Shown here: in pieces, positions 17,774 through 25,778 of the stretch | Layout of the letters: the number at the start of each line of letters is the position of its first letter | Position numbering within the stretch: the first letter of the stretch is position 1 | From: Streptomyces albiflavescens | GTDB taxonomy: Bacteria; Actinomycetota; Actinomycetes; Streptomycetales; Streptomycetaceae | Assembly: GCF_014645835.1 (NCBI RefSeq) | Contig: NZ_BMMM01000005.1 | Coordinates: 365,733-429,732 of the forward strand | Direction: 5' to 3' | DNA length: 64,000 nucleotides | Position numbers and translations under genes: made by a program | The notes under the pieces: generated by a model | What the model saw: only the letters and a program-made list of their open reading frames with translations | Database searches by the model: none | What the model was told of the DNA's origin: nothing

Positions 17774-17820
17774 TTGACGTTCATTGATTCAACCTTGCGC
17801 CTTGAATCGAAAAACGTCAA
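17774..17820. promoter_or_regulatory. Nested dyads between arsM and arsR, probable ArsR operator
   Basis: The outer arms TTGACGTT (17774-17781) and AACGTCAA (17813-17820) are perfect inverted repeats. The inner arms GATTCAA (17786-17792) and TTGAATC (17802-17808) are also perfect. ArsR-family repressors bind such AT-rich dyads between divergent ars genes. The site would control both arsM and arsR. Confidence 0.7.
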
Positions 17821-17829
17821 CATAGAGAC

Positions 17830-18204
17830 ATGTCGAAACAAGAGCTTGAGGTGATAGGCCAGGACGCCGCCTGCTGCCCGGGCCTGTCCGCCGCGCCCCT
17901 GGACGAGGACCAGGCCGCCGACTTGGCGAAGGTCTTCAAGGCCCTGGGTGACCCGGTGCGGCTGCGCCTGATGTCGATGATCGCCTCGCGCGGTGAGGGC
18001 GGCGAGGTCTGCGTGTGCGAGCTGACCCCGGCCTTCGACCTGTCCCAGCCGACCATCTCGCACCACCTCAAGCTGCTGAGGCAGGCCGGGCTCATCGACT
18101 GCGAGCGGCGCGGGACTTGGGTCTACTACTGGGTGTTGCCCGGCGTCCTGGACAAGCTCGCCGCGTTCCTGACCACCCCGCTGCCCACCGGGGCCGACGC
18201 GTGA
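17830..18204 (+). CDS. arsR: ArsR/SmtB-family arsenic-responsive repressor
   Basis: 124 residues. The winged helix contains KALGDPVRLRLMSMIASRGE and the recognition segment LSQPTISHHLKLLRQAGLID. Metal-site cysteines lie at 61 and 63 (EVCVCEL), with a further pair at 15-16 (ACCPGLS), the usual arrangement in actinobacterial ArsR. It should repress the divergent ars promoters and leave DNA when As(III) binds. There is no clear ribosome site before the ATG at 17830, and an early promoter could make the transcript nearly leaderless. The stop overlaps the next gene's GTG (GTGA), so the two are co-translated. Confidence 0.93.
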   Translation: MSKQELEVIGQDAACCPGLSAAPLDEDQAADLAKVFKALGDPVRLRLMSMIASRGEGGEVCVCELTPAFDLSQPTISHHLKLLRQAGLIDCERRGTWVYYWVLPGVLDKLAAFLTTPLPTGADA

Positions 18205-18935
18205 GCGCGCCGCTCGGCCGCCGCGTCGCCGCCGAGGCGATCGGGACCGCGCTGCTCGTGGTGATGGTGGTCGGCTCCGGCATCCAGGCCACCGAGCTGA
18301 CCCGCGACATCGGCGTGCAGCTGCTCGCCAACTCCCTCGCCACTGTCTTCGGCCTGGGCGTCCTGATCGCCCTGCTCGGGCCCATCTCCGGCGCGCACTT
18401 CAACCCTGCCGTCACGCTCGCCGCCTGGTTCACCAGCCGTCGTGCTCCGGGCGGCCTCGCCCTGCGGGACGTCGCCGCGTACGTGCCCGCCCAGATCACC
18501 GGCGCGATCGGCGGCGTGGTCCTGGCCGACGCGATGTTCGCCAAGCCGCTGGTCAAGTTCTCCACTCACGACCGCTCCGCCGGCCACCTCTGGCTGAGCG
18601 AAGTCGTCGCCACGGCGGGGTTGATCCTGCTGATCTTCGGCCTCACGCGGGTCGGCCGCGCCGCGCTCGCTCCGGCCGCGGTGGCCTCCTACATCGGGGC
18701 CGCCTACTGGTTCACCTCCTCCACGTCCTTCGCGAACCCCGCGGTGACCATCGGCCGGGCCTTCACCAACACCTTCGCCGGGATCGCACCCGCCTCCGTC
18801 GCCCCGTTCATCGCCGCCCAACTCCTCGGCACCGTGCTCGGACTCGGCGTCGTGGCCGCGGTCTACGGCCCCAGCCCGGCCCCGGCCGGGCGGGCGCTCG
18901 TGGCACAGGGCGAGCCCGAACTCGCCTCCTCCTGA
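18201..18935 (+). CDS. MIP-family aquaporin, arsenic-island type (AqpS-like)
   Basis: 244 residues with about six membrane helices and two NPA boxes: HFNPAVTL (68-70) and ANPAVTIGRAF (179-181). Each MIP half-channel normally carries one such box. Arsenic islands in several bacteria replace the arsenite pump with an aquaglyceroporin that lets As(III) leave down its gradient after arsenate reduction; this gene fits that role. It starts at a GTG overlapping the arsR stop by 4 nt. The downstream arsC is broken, so arsenite would no longer be produced by that partner. Confidence 0.9.
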   Translation: MSAPLGRRVAAEAIGTALLVVMVVGSGIQATELTRDIGVQLLANSLATVFGLGVLIALLGPISGAHFNPAVTLAAWFTSRRAPGGLALRDVAAYVPAQITGAIGGVVLADAMFAKPLVKFSTHDRSAGHLWLSEVVATAGLILLIFGLTRVGRAALAPAAVASYIGAAYWFTSSTSFANPAVTIGRAFTNTFAGIAPASVAPFIAAQLLGTVLGLGVVAAVYGPSPAPAGRALVAQGEPELASS

Positions 18936-18969
18936 CCCCACGTTCCGCCGTTCGAGAGGGATATCCGTC

Positions 18970-19367
18970 ATGAGCACCTCCGCTTCGCGCCCAACGCCGG
19001 CCGCTCCCAGGTGGGCGCCGCCTTCCTCACCCACCTCGCCGGTGACCGCGTCGAGGTCCGCTCGGCGGGCTCGGCGCCCGCCGACTCCGTCAACCCGGCG
19101 GTCGTGGAGGCGATGAAGGAGGTCGGCATCGACATCTCCGCCGAGGCCCCGAAGGTCCTCACCACACAAGCGGTGCAGTCCTCGGACGTCGTGATCACCA
19201 TGGGCTGCGGGGACGCCTGTCCCGTCTTCCCCGGCAAGCGGTACCTCGACTGGCAGCTCGACGATCCGGCCGGGCAGGGCGTCGAGGCCGTCCGGCCGAT
19301 TCGTGACGCCGTCGAGCAGCGGGTGCGCGGCCTACTCGCCGAGCTCGGCGCCCCGGCCTCCGCCTGA
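18970..19367 (+). pseudogene. arsC: Arsenate reductase with the catalytic loop deleted
   Basis: The reading MSTSASRP at 18970 is followed at once by sequence for NAGRSQVGAAFLTHLAGDRV in another frame. In this family (LMW phosphatase-like, thioredoxin-coupled ArsC) the first strand is followed by a CVHNAGRSQ-type loop whose Cys is the nucleophile. The bases for that strand and cysteine, roughly 25-30 nt, are missing, and the frame is broken. The rest is intact, including the redox-relay cysteines in MGCGDACPVFPG and YLDWQLDDPAGQ. The fourth gene of the ars operon is therefore almost certainly inactive, unless this is a sequencing error. Confidence 0.8.
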
Positions 19368-19385
19368 CCGCCACCCGGGGCGCGG

Positions 19386-19548
19386 TCAGGTGCCGAAGGG
19401 CGGGACCTGCTGCACGGTGAGGTCGTCGCGCGGCCGCGGGAAGCGGACGGGGTCATCCAATGCAACTCGAACACCCAGGGCTGCTGCATCGCGAGAAGGC
19501 ACTTCCGTGACGCGCACAACCGGGATTTCATGCGCACCGGTGCACCTG
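19386..19548 (-). pseudogene. Short unidentified C-terminal fragment
   Basis: The minus strand reads HEIPVVRVTEVPSRDAAALG and VRVALDDPVRFPRPRDDLTV, ending QQVPPFGT*. It is clearly coding-like, but the 5' part is cut off by a stop. It converges on arsC. The family was not recognised. Confidence 0.4.
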
Positions 19549-19628
19549 AGTCACTCTGCACCGTCGCATCCCGGTGCTGCGGCTACTGCGGGAGCGGGAG
19601 GGGCGGCACGGCCTGCATGAACAGCCGC

Positions 19629-19750
19629 TTGTTTCTTGACGTCGGTGGATTACGCCCAATGCGTCACCGGTTCAACAGGTAGTGGTCGCAGCCGGGGCGC
19701 CTCGCTCCCCCCGGCTGCAGCGGCGGACGGCGGTGACGGCCGGAGGGGTG
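19629..19750 (-). repeat. IS110-type end, left inverted copy (about 120 bp)
   Basis: The sequence beginning CTTGTTTCTTGACGTCGGTG and running to about 19750 is the reverse complement of 24183-24302, with only a few small differences (for example CCTCGCTCC against CCTCGTCGCTCC). The right copy is the non-coding 3' end of an IS110-like transposase gene. Here no transposase is attached. Confidence 0.85.
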
Positions 19751-19870
19751 ACTCGTCCGCCGCGGTCCGGCCCAGTCGCCAGACGCGCGCCAAGCTCTCC
19801 TCATCGGCGTCTCGATGGCCACCGGCGCCCCGCGGGCGAGCGCCGGACGCGTCGGTGAAACGGCTCGTTG
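19751..19870. other. No gene seen
   Basis: A short spacer between the IS110-type end and the oxidoreductase stop codon. No frame or structure could be supported. Confidence 0.5.
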
Positions 19871-20881
19871 CTAAGCGACCGTGAGCACGATCTTGCCCTG
19901 GATGTGCCCTCGGGCGGCGCGTTCGTGCGCGGCTCGGGCATCCGCGAGCGCAAACGTGCTGTCGATCGCGACGCGGACCGTGCCCGCGTCGAGCAGGCGT
20001 CCCAGTTCGGCAAGCTGCGCGCCGTTCGAGCGAACCTGGGTGCCCGTGACTGTGACGCCCAGCTTCACGGTCTCTTCTTCGTCGAATTCGCCGAAGAACA
20101 CGGGGAACTGGGAGCCGCCGCGCTTGAGCGTGCGCAGGAAGCGCTTGCTGTCGGGGCCACCGACGGCGTCGAGAACAAGGTCGACGTCATGCACGAGTTC
20201 CTCGGGACGGCTCTTGGTGTAGTCGATGAACTCGTCGGCGCCGAGCTCGCTCAGGAACAATTCATGCGCGCCCGACGCCACCGCGATGACACGTGCACCC
20301 TTCCATTTCGCCAGCTGTAGCGCGAAGTGCCCCACGCCGCCAGCGGCGCCGTTGATGAGCACCGTCACGTTGGCGTCGAGTGGCACCGGACGATGCTGCG
20401 CCGACTGGAAGGGCGACGGGTGATCGTGTCCGAGCTCGATCAGGAACTGCCACGCGGTGAGCCCGGCCATGGGCGCCCCGGCGGCGTGCACGTGATCGAT
20501 GCCGGCCGGCTTGAGTGCGAGGTCCGACGCAGGCGCGGCCACGTACTCGGCATAGGTGCTGCCATCGAAGCTGGGGAAGCGAAGGAGACCGAAGACTTCA
20601 TCACCGACGGAGAGGCCGTCCACATCCGCGGCGACGGCCTCGACGACGCCCGACAGGTCCGTCCCCGGAATCACGGGCAAGCTGAACTTCGGCCTCGTCT
20701 TCGGCGGCAGGTTGGACATCCCGTCGCGCAGGTACCAGTCGGGGGGGTTGATGCCGACCGCGTGCACGCGAACGAGCACCTCACCCGGCCCCGGCTCGGG
20801 AATCGGCACCTCGTCGTAACGCAGAACTTCGGGGCCGCCGTGCTCATGGAGCCGGACCGCCCTCATCGTGTGTGTCGGCAT
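19871..20881 (-). CDS. NADP-dependent quinone oxidoreductase (MDR superfamily)
   Basis: 336 residues. The GroES-like domain starts MPTHTMRAVRLHEHGGPEVL, with VGINPPDWYLRDG and IPGTDLSGVVEAV. The Rossmann domain carries the nucleotide motif NGAAGGVGHFALQLAKWKGA. The structural zinc cysteines are absent, as in quinone oxidoreductases. It probably reduces quinones or enones with NADPH. The ATG at 20881 has AGGAGAA upstream and begins the family homology; a longer frame to 21052 was rejected because it covers the operator. It is divergent from TetR at 20994, with three operator half-sites between. Confidence 0.92.
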   Translation of the reverse strand: MPTHTMRAVRLHEHGGPEVLRYDEVPIPEPGPGEVLVRVHAVGINPPDWYLRDGMSNLPPKTRPKFSLPVIPGTDLSGVVEAVAADVDGLSVGDEVFGLLRFPSFDGSTYAEYVAAPASDLALKPAGIDHVHAAGAPMAGLTAWQFLIELGHDHPSPFQSAQHRPVPLDANVTVLINGAAGGVGHFALQLAKWKGARVIAVASGAHELFLSELGADEFIDYTKSRPEELVHDVDLVLDAVGGPDSKRFLRTLKRGGSQFPVFFGEFDEEETVKLGVTVTGTQVRSNGAQLAELGRLLDAGTVRVAIDSTFALADARAAHERAARGHIQGKIVLTVA

Positions 20882-20914
20882 CGTTTTCTCCTGTCCGCGG
20901 TGCGGGATAGGCTT

Positions 20915-20977
20915 ATTCGGATCAGCGGTCCACATAACCGGACCACTGATCCGAATATATGGACCACTGATCCGGAT
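20915..20977. promoter_or_regulatory. TetR operator array, three related sites
   Basis: GGACCACTGATCCGAAT (20940-20956) and GGACCACTGATCCGGAT (20961-20977) are direct near-copies. ATTCGGATCAGCGGTCC (20915-20931) is the same motif inverted with one change. Together they form a 17-bp-arm palindrome plus a third half-site covering the divergent promoters of the oxidoreductase and tetR. Confidence 0.85.
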
Positions 20978-20993
20978 AGTCAAGGGGGGACAG

Positions 20994-21587
20994 ATGCGGG
21001 CCGACGCCAGGAAGAACCGCGACCACCTGCTCGCAGTAGCGGGCACCGCCATCGCCGAGCAAGGCGTCGAGGTGTCACTGCGCGATATCGCGCGCAGGGC
21101 CGATGTCGGACTCGCGACGCTGCTGCGTCACTTCCCGACACGCGAGGCGCTGCTCGATGCCCTGCTTCACACGAGCTTCGACGAGTTGACCGTTCAGGCA
21201 GGCGCCCTCGAAACGTCCGGCTCGCCCGACGATGCTCTCGTTTCGTGGCTACGCGACTGCGTCGCGTGGACGACTGAGTATCGGGGCGCGGTCGTGCTGA
21301 TGGCAGCCGCCATCGAGGACCCCGAGTCCGCACTCCACGCTTCGTGCGTCACTCTGCGCGCGGCCGGTGCGCGGCTCCTCGCCCGTGCCCAGGCCGCGGG
21401 TATGGCGCGGACCGACATTGATGGCGACGATCTGTTCGCGCTGGTAGGGGCGCTCGCTTGGCTCGGCGATCAACACTCGCTCGCGCCACGCGCCGATCGC
21501 CTCTTCGACGTTGTCGCAAGCGCGATCCTGACCAGCACGGCGAGCAGCCATGCCGAGGGGGAACGCCGCCCTCGCGCCCGTAGCTGA
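20994..21587 (+). CDS. TetR-family repressor of the divergent oxidoreductase
   Basis: 197 residues. The N-terminal HTH (about 1-50) reads MRADARKNRDHLLAVAGTAI and the recognition helix segment GLATLLRHFPTREALLDALL. The C-terminal ligand domain fits the SbtR-like group (WTTEYRGAVVLMAAAIED). The ATG at 20994 follows AAGGGGGGA. Together with the three palindromic repeats upstream it should repress itself and the quinone oxidoreductase until a ligand, perhaps the enzyme's substrate, binds. Confidence 0.92.
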   Translation: MRADARKNRDHLLAVAGTAIAEQGVEVSLRDIARRADVGLATLLRHFPTREALLDALLHTSFDELTVQAGALETSGSPDDALVSWLRDCVAWTTEYRGAVVLMAAAIEDPESALHASCVTLRAAGARLLARAQAAGMARTDIDGDDLFALVGALAWLGDQHSLAPRADRLFDVVASAILTSTASSHAEGERRPRARS

Positions 21588-21642
21588 AATCGTCGCGCAC
21601 GCGGACCGGTGAACTCGGCCGCGCGCTCGGCAAGAGCGGATC

Positions 21643-21804
21643 GACGCCGAATTCGCCAAGGCTCCGCTGAAGGACAGGCACATCAACTTCATGGTCCGCT
21701 ACCAGTTCAATTTCGCGGCTAGTGGGCTGGGCGAGGGGCTGCGGCCCCTGCGTGATCCGGACGCGCCCGAACTGGACGAGGAGGACGACGGAGGGCAGGA
21801 CTGA
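21643..21804 (+). pseudogene. Unidentified C-terminal fragment, partly duplicated
   Basis: The frame reads DAEFAKAPLKDRHINFMVRY, QFNFAASGLGEGLRPLRDPD and APELDEEDDGGQD*. The last 20 or so codons recur at about 23204-23266, fused to an IS110 transposase. It ends just before the Tn3 remnant on the other strand and may belong to the same decayed transposon. I did not recognise the family. Confidence 0.5.
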
Positions 21805-21833
21805 CCGTCAGGAGCCGACCAGGGCGTGATCGG

Positions 21834-23160
21834 CTAGCGCGCCTCCGCCTTCGTCAGCCGCTCCCCAGCGGTCGCGGTCCGCACCCGGGGAGCGCGCGGC
21901 TCGATGCCGGTGACCTTGGACAGGCGGGCCACGTCCTCGCCCTTGAGGCCGTGGCCCTCGGCGCGGAGCTGGGTGACGGCAGCGTCGAGATAGCGGGTGT
22001 TCCAGAGCACCACAGCACTGAGGACGAGTCCCAGGCTGGCCAACTGATCTTCCTGCCCGTCGCGGTAGGGCGGCCGGATCTGGCCCCGGCCGCCGTGGCA
22101 GATGGCGTGAGCAAGGCGGTGGCGGGATTCCTGGACCGTGAGCTGCCGTTTCATCAGGCGGCGGCAGGTGTCATCCATCGGGTCGACCAGGGCGGCCAGA
22201 TGCATGGTCTCGTCGATGCGCCCGTACTCGGCGAACGCGGCACCGAGCGGGGTGGGTGTCCCTCGTGGCCGAACATTCGCAGCAGGTCGTAGGCGCGGAC
22301 CTGGTTGGTGATCAGCGACCCGGCCACGCGCAGCGTGTCCGGCCAGTGCGTGGTGATCCGCTTCAGGTTCACGCGGTTGCGGGCGATGGCTGCCAGCGAC
22401 CCGTAGTCTCCGGCCGGCTCCTGGCCGCGCGCCAGAACCGCTGGTCCGCGAGGTCGCGGAAGCGCTTGTCGGCGTAACGCGTGTCGGCGCAACGACTTGA
22501 AGTGCAGAGCCACGTAGTGGTGAACGTGCAGAGGAACGTGGTGTGTCTGCGTACCGTTTCGAGGACGCTGCTGCGTGACGGGTGACCGAGGTGGAGGGCG
22601 GCCCGTGATGGTGCTTGAGGCGGATCGGTGGCTGCAGAACCTCGTCTTCCAGCTGATCTCGAAGCGGTATGAGAAGGGCTCATCATCCTGACCTCAAACA
22701 AGAGCTTCAGCGAATTCGGGCAGGGCTTCGGCGACGAGGTCCTAGCCACCGCCATCCTCGACCGGCTCCTCCACCACTGTGAGGTCGTCCCGATCAACGA
22801 CCCCAGCTACCGGCTCAAGAACCGCAGCCTCACCGCGATCGACGGCGAAGCCGGCGTCGACTGAGACCGGCTGGACTGTCAGCGATCGGGCGAAGTGCCG
22901 CCTTCTCGGAACTGTCGTCCAGGTACTTGATCAACCCGGTTTCGCTCCGTTCCAGATGTTCCCGTTGATCACGAGGCAGCGACGCCAGGACATCCACGAG
23001 GACACGCTTCCGCGGGACATGAACCATCGCGGACTCCGCCGTCGAGGTTCAGCAGCGTGTCCAGGGTGAACAGGCTGTCGCGCGGGGTGCCACGCACGAC
23101 CATTGCTCCGATCCCGGCCACCTGGTCATTGACGGCGTTGAGCCAGGTCAGGCCCCTCTT
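21834..23160 (-). pseudogene. Tn3-family transposase, broken and interrupted
   Basis: Pieces of a Tn3-type TnpA run right to left: GYKRGLTWLNAVNDQVAGIG and LFTLDTLLNLDGGVR (about 23160-23040), then GSLAAIARNRVNLKRITTHW and LITNQVRAYDLLRMFGHEG (about 22420-22260). After a frameshift near 22250 it continues MHLAALVDPMDDTCRRLMKR, AHAICHGGRGQIRPPYRDGQ and LVLSAVVLWNTRYLDAAVTQ to the stop at 21834. The segment between 22520 and about 22985 is replaced by IS21-type sequence. The N-terminal two thirds of TnpA are missing. Confidence 0.85.
22600..22863 (+). pseudogene. istB: IS21-family IstB ATPase, C-terminal fragment
   Basis: The reading LQNLVFQLISKRYEKGS, a frame change near 22680, then IILTSNKSFSEFGQGFGDEV and LATAILDRLLHHCEVVPIND match the C-terminal half of the IstB helper ATPase (sensor motif TSN, DRLLHHC). 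The Walker motifs and the IstA gene are missing. It sits inside the Tn3 transposase remnant, so it marks a later insertion that has itself decayed. Confidence 0.8.
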
Positions 23161-23165
23161 GTACC

Positions 23166-23269
23166 CGTTCCCAGTTCCCCGTGTTCTTCGGCGAATTCGA
23201 CGAAGGGCCGGGCGAGGGGCTGCGGCCCTTGCGTGATGCGGACGCGCCCGAGCTGGACGAGGAGGACGA
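23166..23269. other. Recombination junction of three sources
   Basis: TTCCCAGTTCCCCGTGTTCT and the bases through about 23203 are an inverted copy of part of the oxidoreductase gene at 20080-20115 (coding SQFPVFFGEFDE). The stretch GGGCGAGGGGCTGCGGCCC and what follows to 23266 copies the tail at 21735-21795. IS110 transposase sequence then begins. The junction indicates short-homology rearrangement. Confidence 0.75.
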
Positions 23270-24162
23270 CGGACGCCAAGGACGCCGCGGTGATCGCGGA
23301 CGCCGCACGGACGATGCCGCACACCCTGCGCTCTTTGGAACTGACCGACGAGATCACCGCCGAACTGACCGTGCTCGTCGGCTTCGACCAGGACCTCGCG
23401 GCCGAGGCCACCCGCACCTCCAACCGGATACGCGGCCTGCTCACCCAGTTCCACCCCAGCCTGGAGCGCGTCCTTGGCCCGCGCCTGGACCACAGCGCCG
23501 TGACCTGGCTGCTGGAACGCTACGGATCCCCGCAGGCTCTGCGGAAAGCCGGACGCCGCAGGCTGGTTGAGGTGATCCGGCCCAAGGCCCCGCGCATGGC
23601 CCAGCGGCTGATCGACGACGTCTTCGACGCGCTCGACGAGCAGACCGTCGTGGTCCCGGGCACCGGCACCCTCGACATCGTGATCCCGTCCCTGGCCCGT
23701 TCGCTCGCGGCCGTCCACGAACAGCGACGAGCTCTGGAAGCGCAGATCGGACAGCTGCTGGAGGCTCACCCTCTTTCCCCGGTCCTGACCTCGATTCCGG
23801 GGGTCGCGGTCAGGACCGCCGCCACCTTGCTGGTCACCGTCGGCGACGGCACCAGCTTCCCCACCGCCGCCCACCTGGCCTCCTACGCCGGCCTCGCCCC
23901 GACGACCAGATCGTCGGGCACCTCCATCCACGGCGAACACGCGCCCAGAGGCGGCAACCGGCAGCTCAAACGGGCGATGTTCCTGTCCGCGTTCGCTGCC
24001 CTGCACGATCCCGCCTCCCGCACCTACTACGACCGATGCCGGGCCCGCGGGAAAACCCATACCCAGGCACTCCTCCGCCTGGCCCGCCAACGGATCAACG
24101 TGCTGTTCGCCATGCTCCGCGACGGCACCTTCTACGAACCCAGAACCCCACGCCCCGCTTGA
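23270..24162 (+). pseudogene. IS110-family transposase, N-terminus lost
   Basis: Homology starts at DAKDAAVIADAARTMPHTLR, the last part of the RuvC-like DEDD domain, so roughly the first 100 residues with most acidic catalytic residues are gone. The rest is complete: RTSNRIRGLLTQFHPSLERV, the Transposase_20 segment VLTSIPGVAVRTAATLLVTV, LASYAGLAPTTRSSGTSIHG with the catalytic Ser, GGNRQLKRAMFLSAFAALHD and INVLFAMLRDGTFYEP. The open frame continues upstream only through the chimeric junction. IS110 enzymes are guided by a bridge RNA encoded in a non-coding end; the 3' flank to 24302 is retained. Confidence 0.85.
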
Positions 24163-24182
24163 CGAAAGACATAGAGGCACCC

Positions 24183-24302
24183 CCCCGGCCGTCACCGCCG
24201 TCCGCCGCAGCAGCCGGGGAGCGACGAGGCGCCCCGGCTGCGACCACTACCTGTTGAACCGGTGACGCATTGGGCGTAATCCACCGACGTCAAGAAACAA
24301 GG
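24183..24302 (+). repeat. IS110-type 3' end, right inverted copy
   Basis: The non-coding stretch after the transposase stop, ending ACCGACGTCAAGAAACAAGG, is repeated in inverted orientation at 19629-19750. It may contain the element terminus and part of a bridge-RNA or recombination region. Confidence 0.8.
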
Positions 24303-24692
24303 ACACCCCCCGCGCATGTCGCCACCGCCGACCACAAGGCCGTCCCCCAGGTCGTCTTCACCACCCCCGAGGTCGCCTCCGTCGGCCTGACCAGCCGCGA
24401 CGCCGAGCACAGCGGGCGCCGCATCGAGGTCGTCGACTACGACCTCGCCCACGTCGCCGGCGCCCACCAGTACGGCGAGGACTACCGCGGCCGGGCCCGC
24501 ATGCTCATCGACACCGACCGCAACACCGTGGTGGGCGTCACCTTCGCCGGCCCCGGCGTCGGGGAACTCGTCCACTCGGCCACCATCGCCATCGCCGGCG
24601 AAGTCCCCCTCGACCGGCTCTGGCACGCCGTCCCCGCCTTCCCCACCCTCGGCGAAGTCTGGCTGCGGCTGCTGGAGACCTACCGCGGCTGA
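24303..24692 (+). pseudogene. FAD/NAD disulfide oxidoreductase, dimerisation domain only
   Basis: The frame carries AVPQVVFTTPEVASVGLTSR, RIEVVDYDLAHVAGAHQYGE, GRARMLIDTDRNTVVGVTFA and AIAGEVPLDRLWHAVPAFPT. This is the C-terminal Pyr_redox_dim domain of a mercuric-reductase or dihydrolipoamide-dehydrogenase-like flavoprotein (HAVPAFPT matches the family's H-x-x-P-T motif). The FAD and NAD domains are missing, cut at the IS110 end at 24302. No matching N-terminal part was found in the window. Confidence 0.85.
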
Positions 24693-25102
24693 GCATGCTC
24701 CCGCCGGCATACGGGGCGGTCCTGGCCTCCGCCGGTTGACTCGGCCGTCTGCAGGTGAGGAGCGATCCCCCCATCCCGGTGGCCGGCAGCCTTCTTCGGT
24801 CGACGAGTGGGACCCGATGGCAAGTCACACAGACCGGGCGGGGCCCAAGGCTCCGGCAATCCGGGAGTCCTGGGCATTTACGGCCCACCCCCGCCCCTTC
24901 CGCAGGCGCGCCAACCGAACGATTCCGCACTCAGGGGCCCTTCAGGACATCGCCCACCCATTCCTCAACATTCAGGTGATTTCCTTCACCACACTAATTC
25001 ATTGTTCAACTACATGCCGATGCGTAGCTTCGGCAGTGCGTAACGAAAGGCAGATCCGCCCTCGCAGCCATGGAACGGCGGACACTGCAAGGAGGAAAGA
25101 CC
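24693..25102. other. Intergenic, no gene seen
   Basis: About 410 bp without a convincing frame. The AT-richer part from 24960 to 25020 (for example ACACTAATTCATTGTTCAAC) is the likely promoter region of the secreted-protein gene at 25103. Confidence 0.5.
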
Positions 25103-25393
25103 ATGAACAAGCTCATGCGGCGTATCTCGACCGCGAGCGTTTCCGCGGTATTCGTCGCAGGCACGCTCCTCGCCACCGGCGGCTCCGCGGCGGCGGCCAC
25201 TTTTCCCGATGGCGGGCTCACTCCTGCCCGGGTCGTCGTGACCGCGGACACGACGACCATCAGCCTGGACGGCGGCCAGGTCGCCAAGCACCGCCCCGAC
25301 CCCTGGATACAGGGCCAGCTGCAGGCGTTGAACCTCTGGATCCGAGACCAGCTGGCGCTGTTCGCGCACCACGACGACCTCGGTCATCGGTAA
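25103..25393 (+). CDS. Small secreted protein
   Basis: 96 residues. A Sec signal peptide is clear: the positive start MNKLMRRISTASVSAVFVAG is followed by TLLATGGSAAAA, with cleavage after about residue 31. The mature part (FPDGGLTPARVVVTADTTTI, then RPDPWIQGQLQALNLWIRDQ) is short and ends HHDDLGHR. No family was recognised. AAGGAGGA at 25089 is an excellent ribosome site before the ATG at 25103. Confidence 0.7.
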   Translation: MNKLMRRISTASVSAVFVAGTLLATGGSAAAATFPDGGLTPARVVVTADTTTISLDGGQVAKHRPDPWIQGQLQALNLWIRDQLALFAHHDDLGHR

Positions 25394-25476
25394 TGCGCGA
25401 TCGACTCCCACGGGAGGGCGTGTACGCGGCGATATGACCACAGGCTGCGGGCCTGCAACCCGCGCGAGGAAGAGCG

Positions 25477-25675
25477 ATGATTCGCTTCGAATCGGTGAGC
25501 AAGGGCTACCGCGACGGGGCCCTGACTCTGAAACGACCTCAGCTTCGAGGCCGGGTCAGTAGAGATCACGGTCCTGGTGGGCTCCTCCGAATGCGGCAAG
25601 ACCACGTTGCTGCGCATGATCAACGGCATGGTCGAGCCCGACTCGGGCCGGGTCCTGCTACCGACCATGATCAAT
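25477..25675 (+). pseudogene. ABC transporter ATPase fragment (OpuCA/ProV-like)
   Basis: MIRFESVSKGYRDGA in one frame and ITVLVGSSECGKTTLLRMIN then GMVEPDSGRVLL in another reproduce the first 60 residues of a glycine-betaine/choline-type ABC ATPase with its Walker A motif (GSSECGKTT). A frameshift near 25540 separates the parts, and the rest of the protein is gone. Confidence 0.75.
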
Positions 25676-25778
25676 GTCGGCGCCATTTCAACCGGCGCCG
25701 GCCCGGCACCTCGACCGGCATCACGACGGGTCGGTCGGCTCTCGGTCGCAGGCGGAACAGCAAGCCCTCCCAACGCCG

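Noticed and set aside
19871..21052. Longer form of the oxidoreductase starting at 21052
   Set aside because: The extra 57 residues cover the operator repeats and the tetR start; family homology and a ribosome site support 20881.
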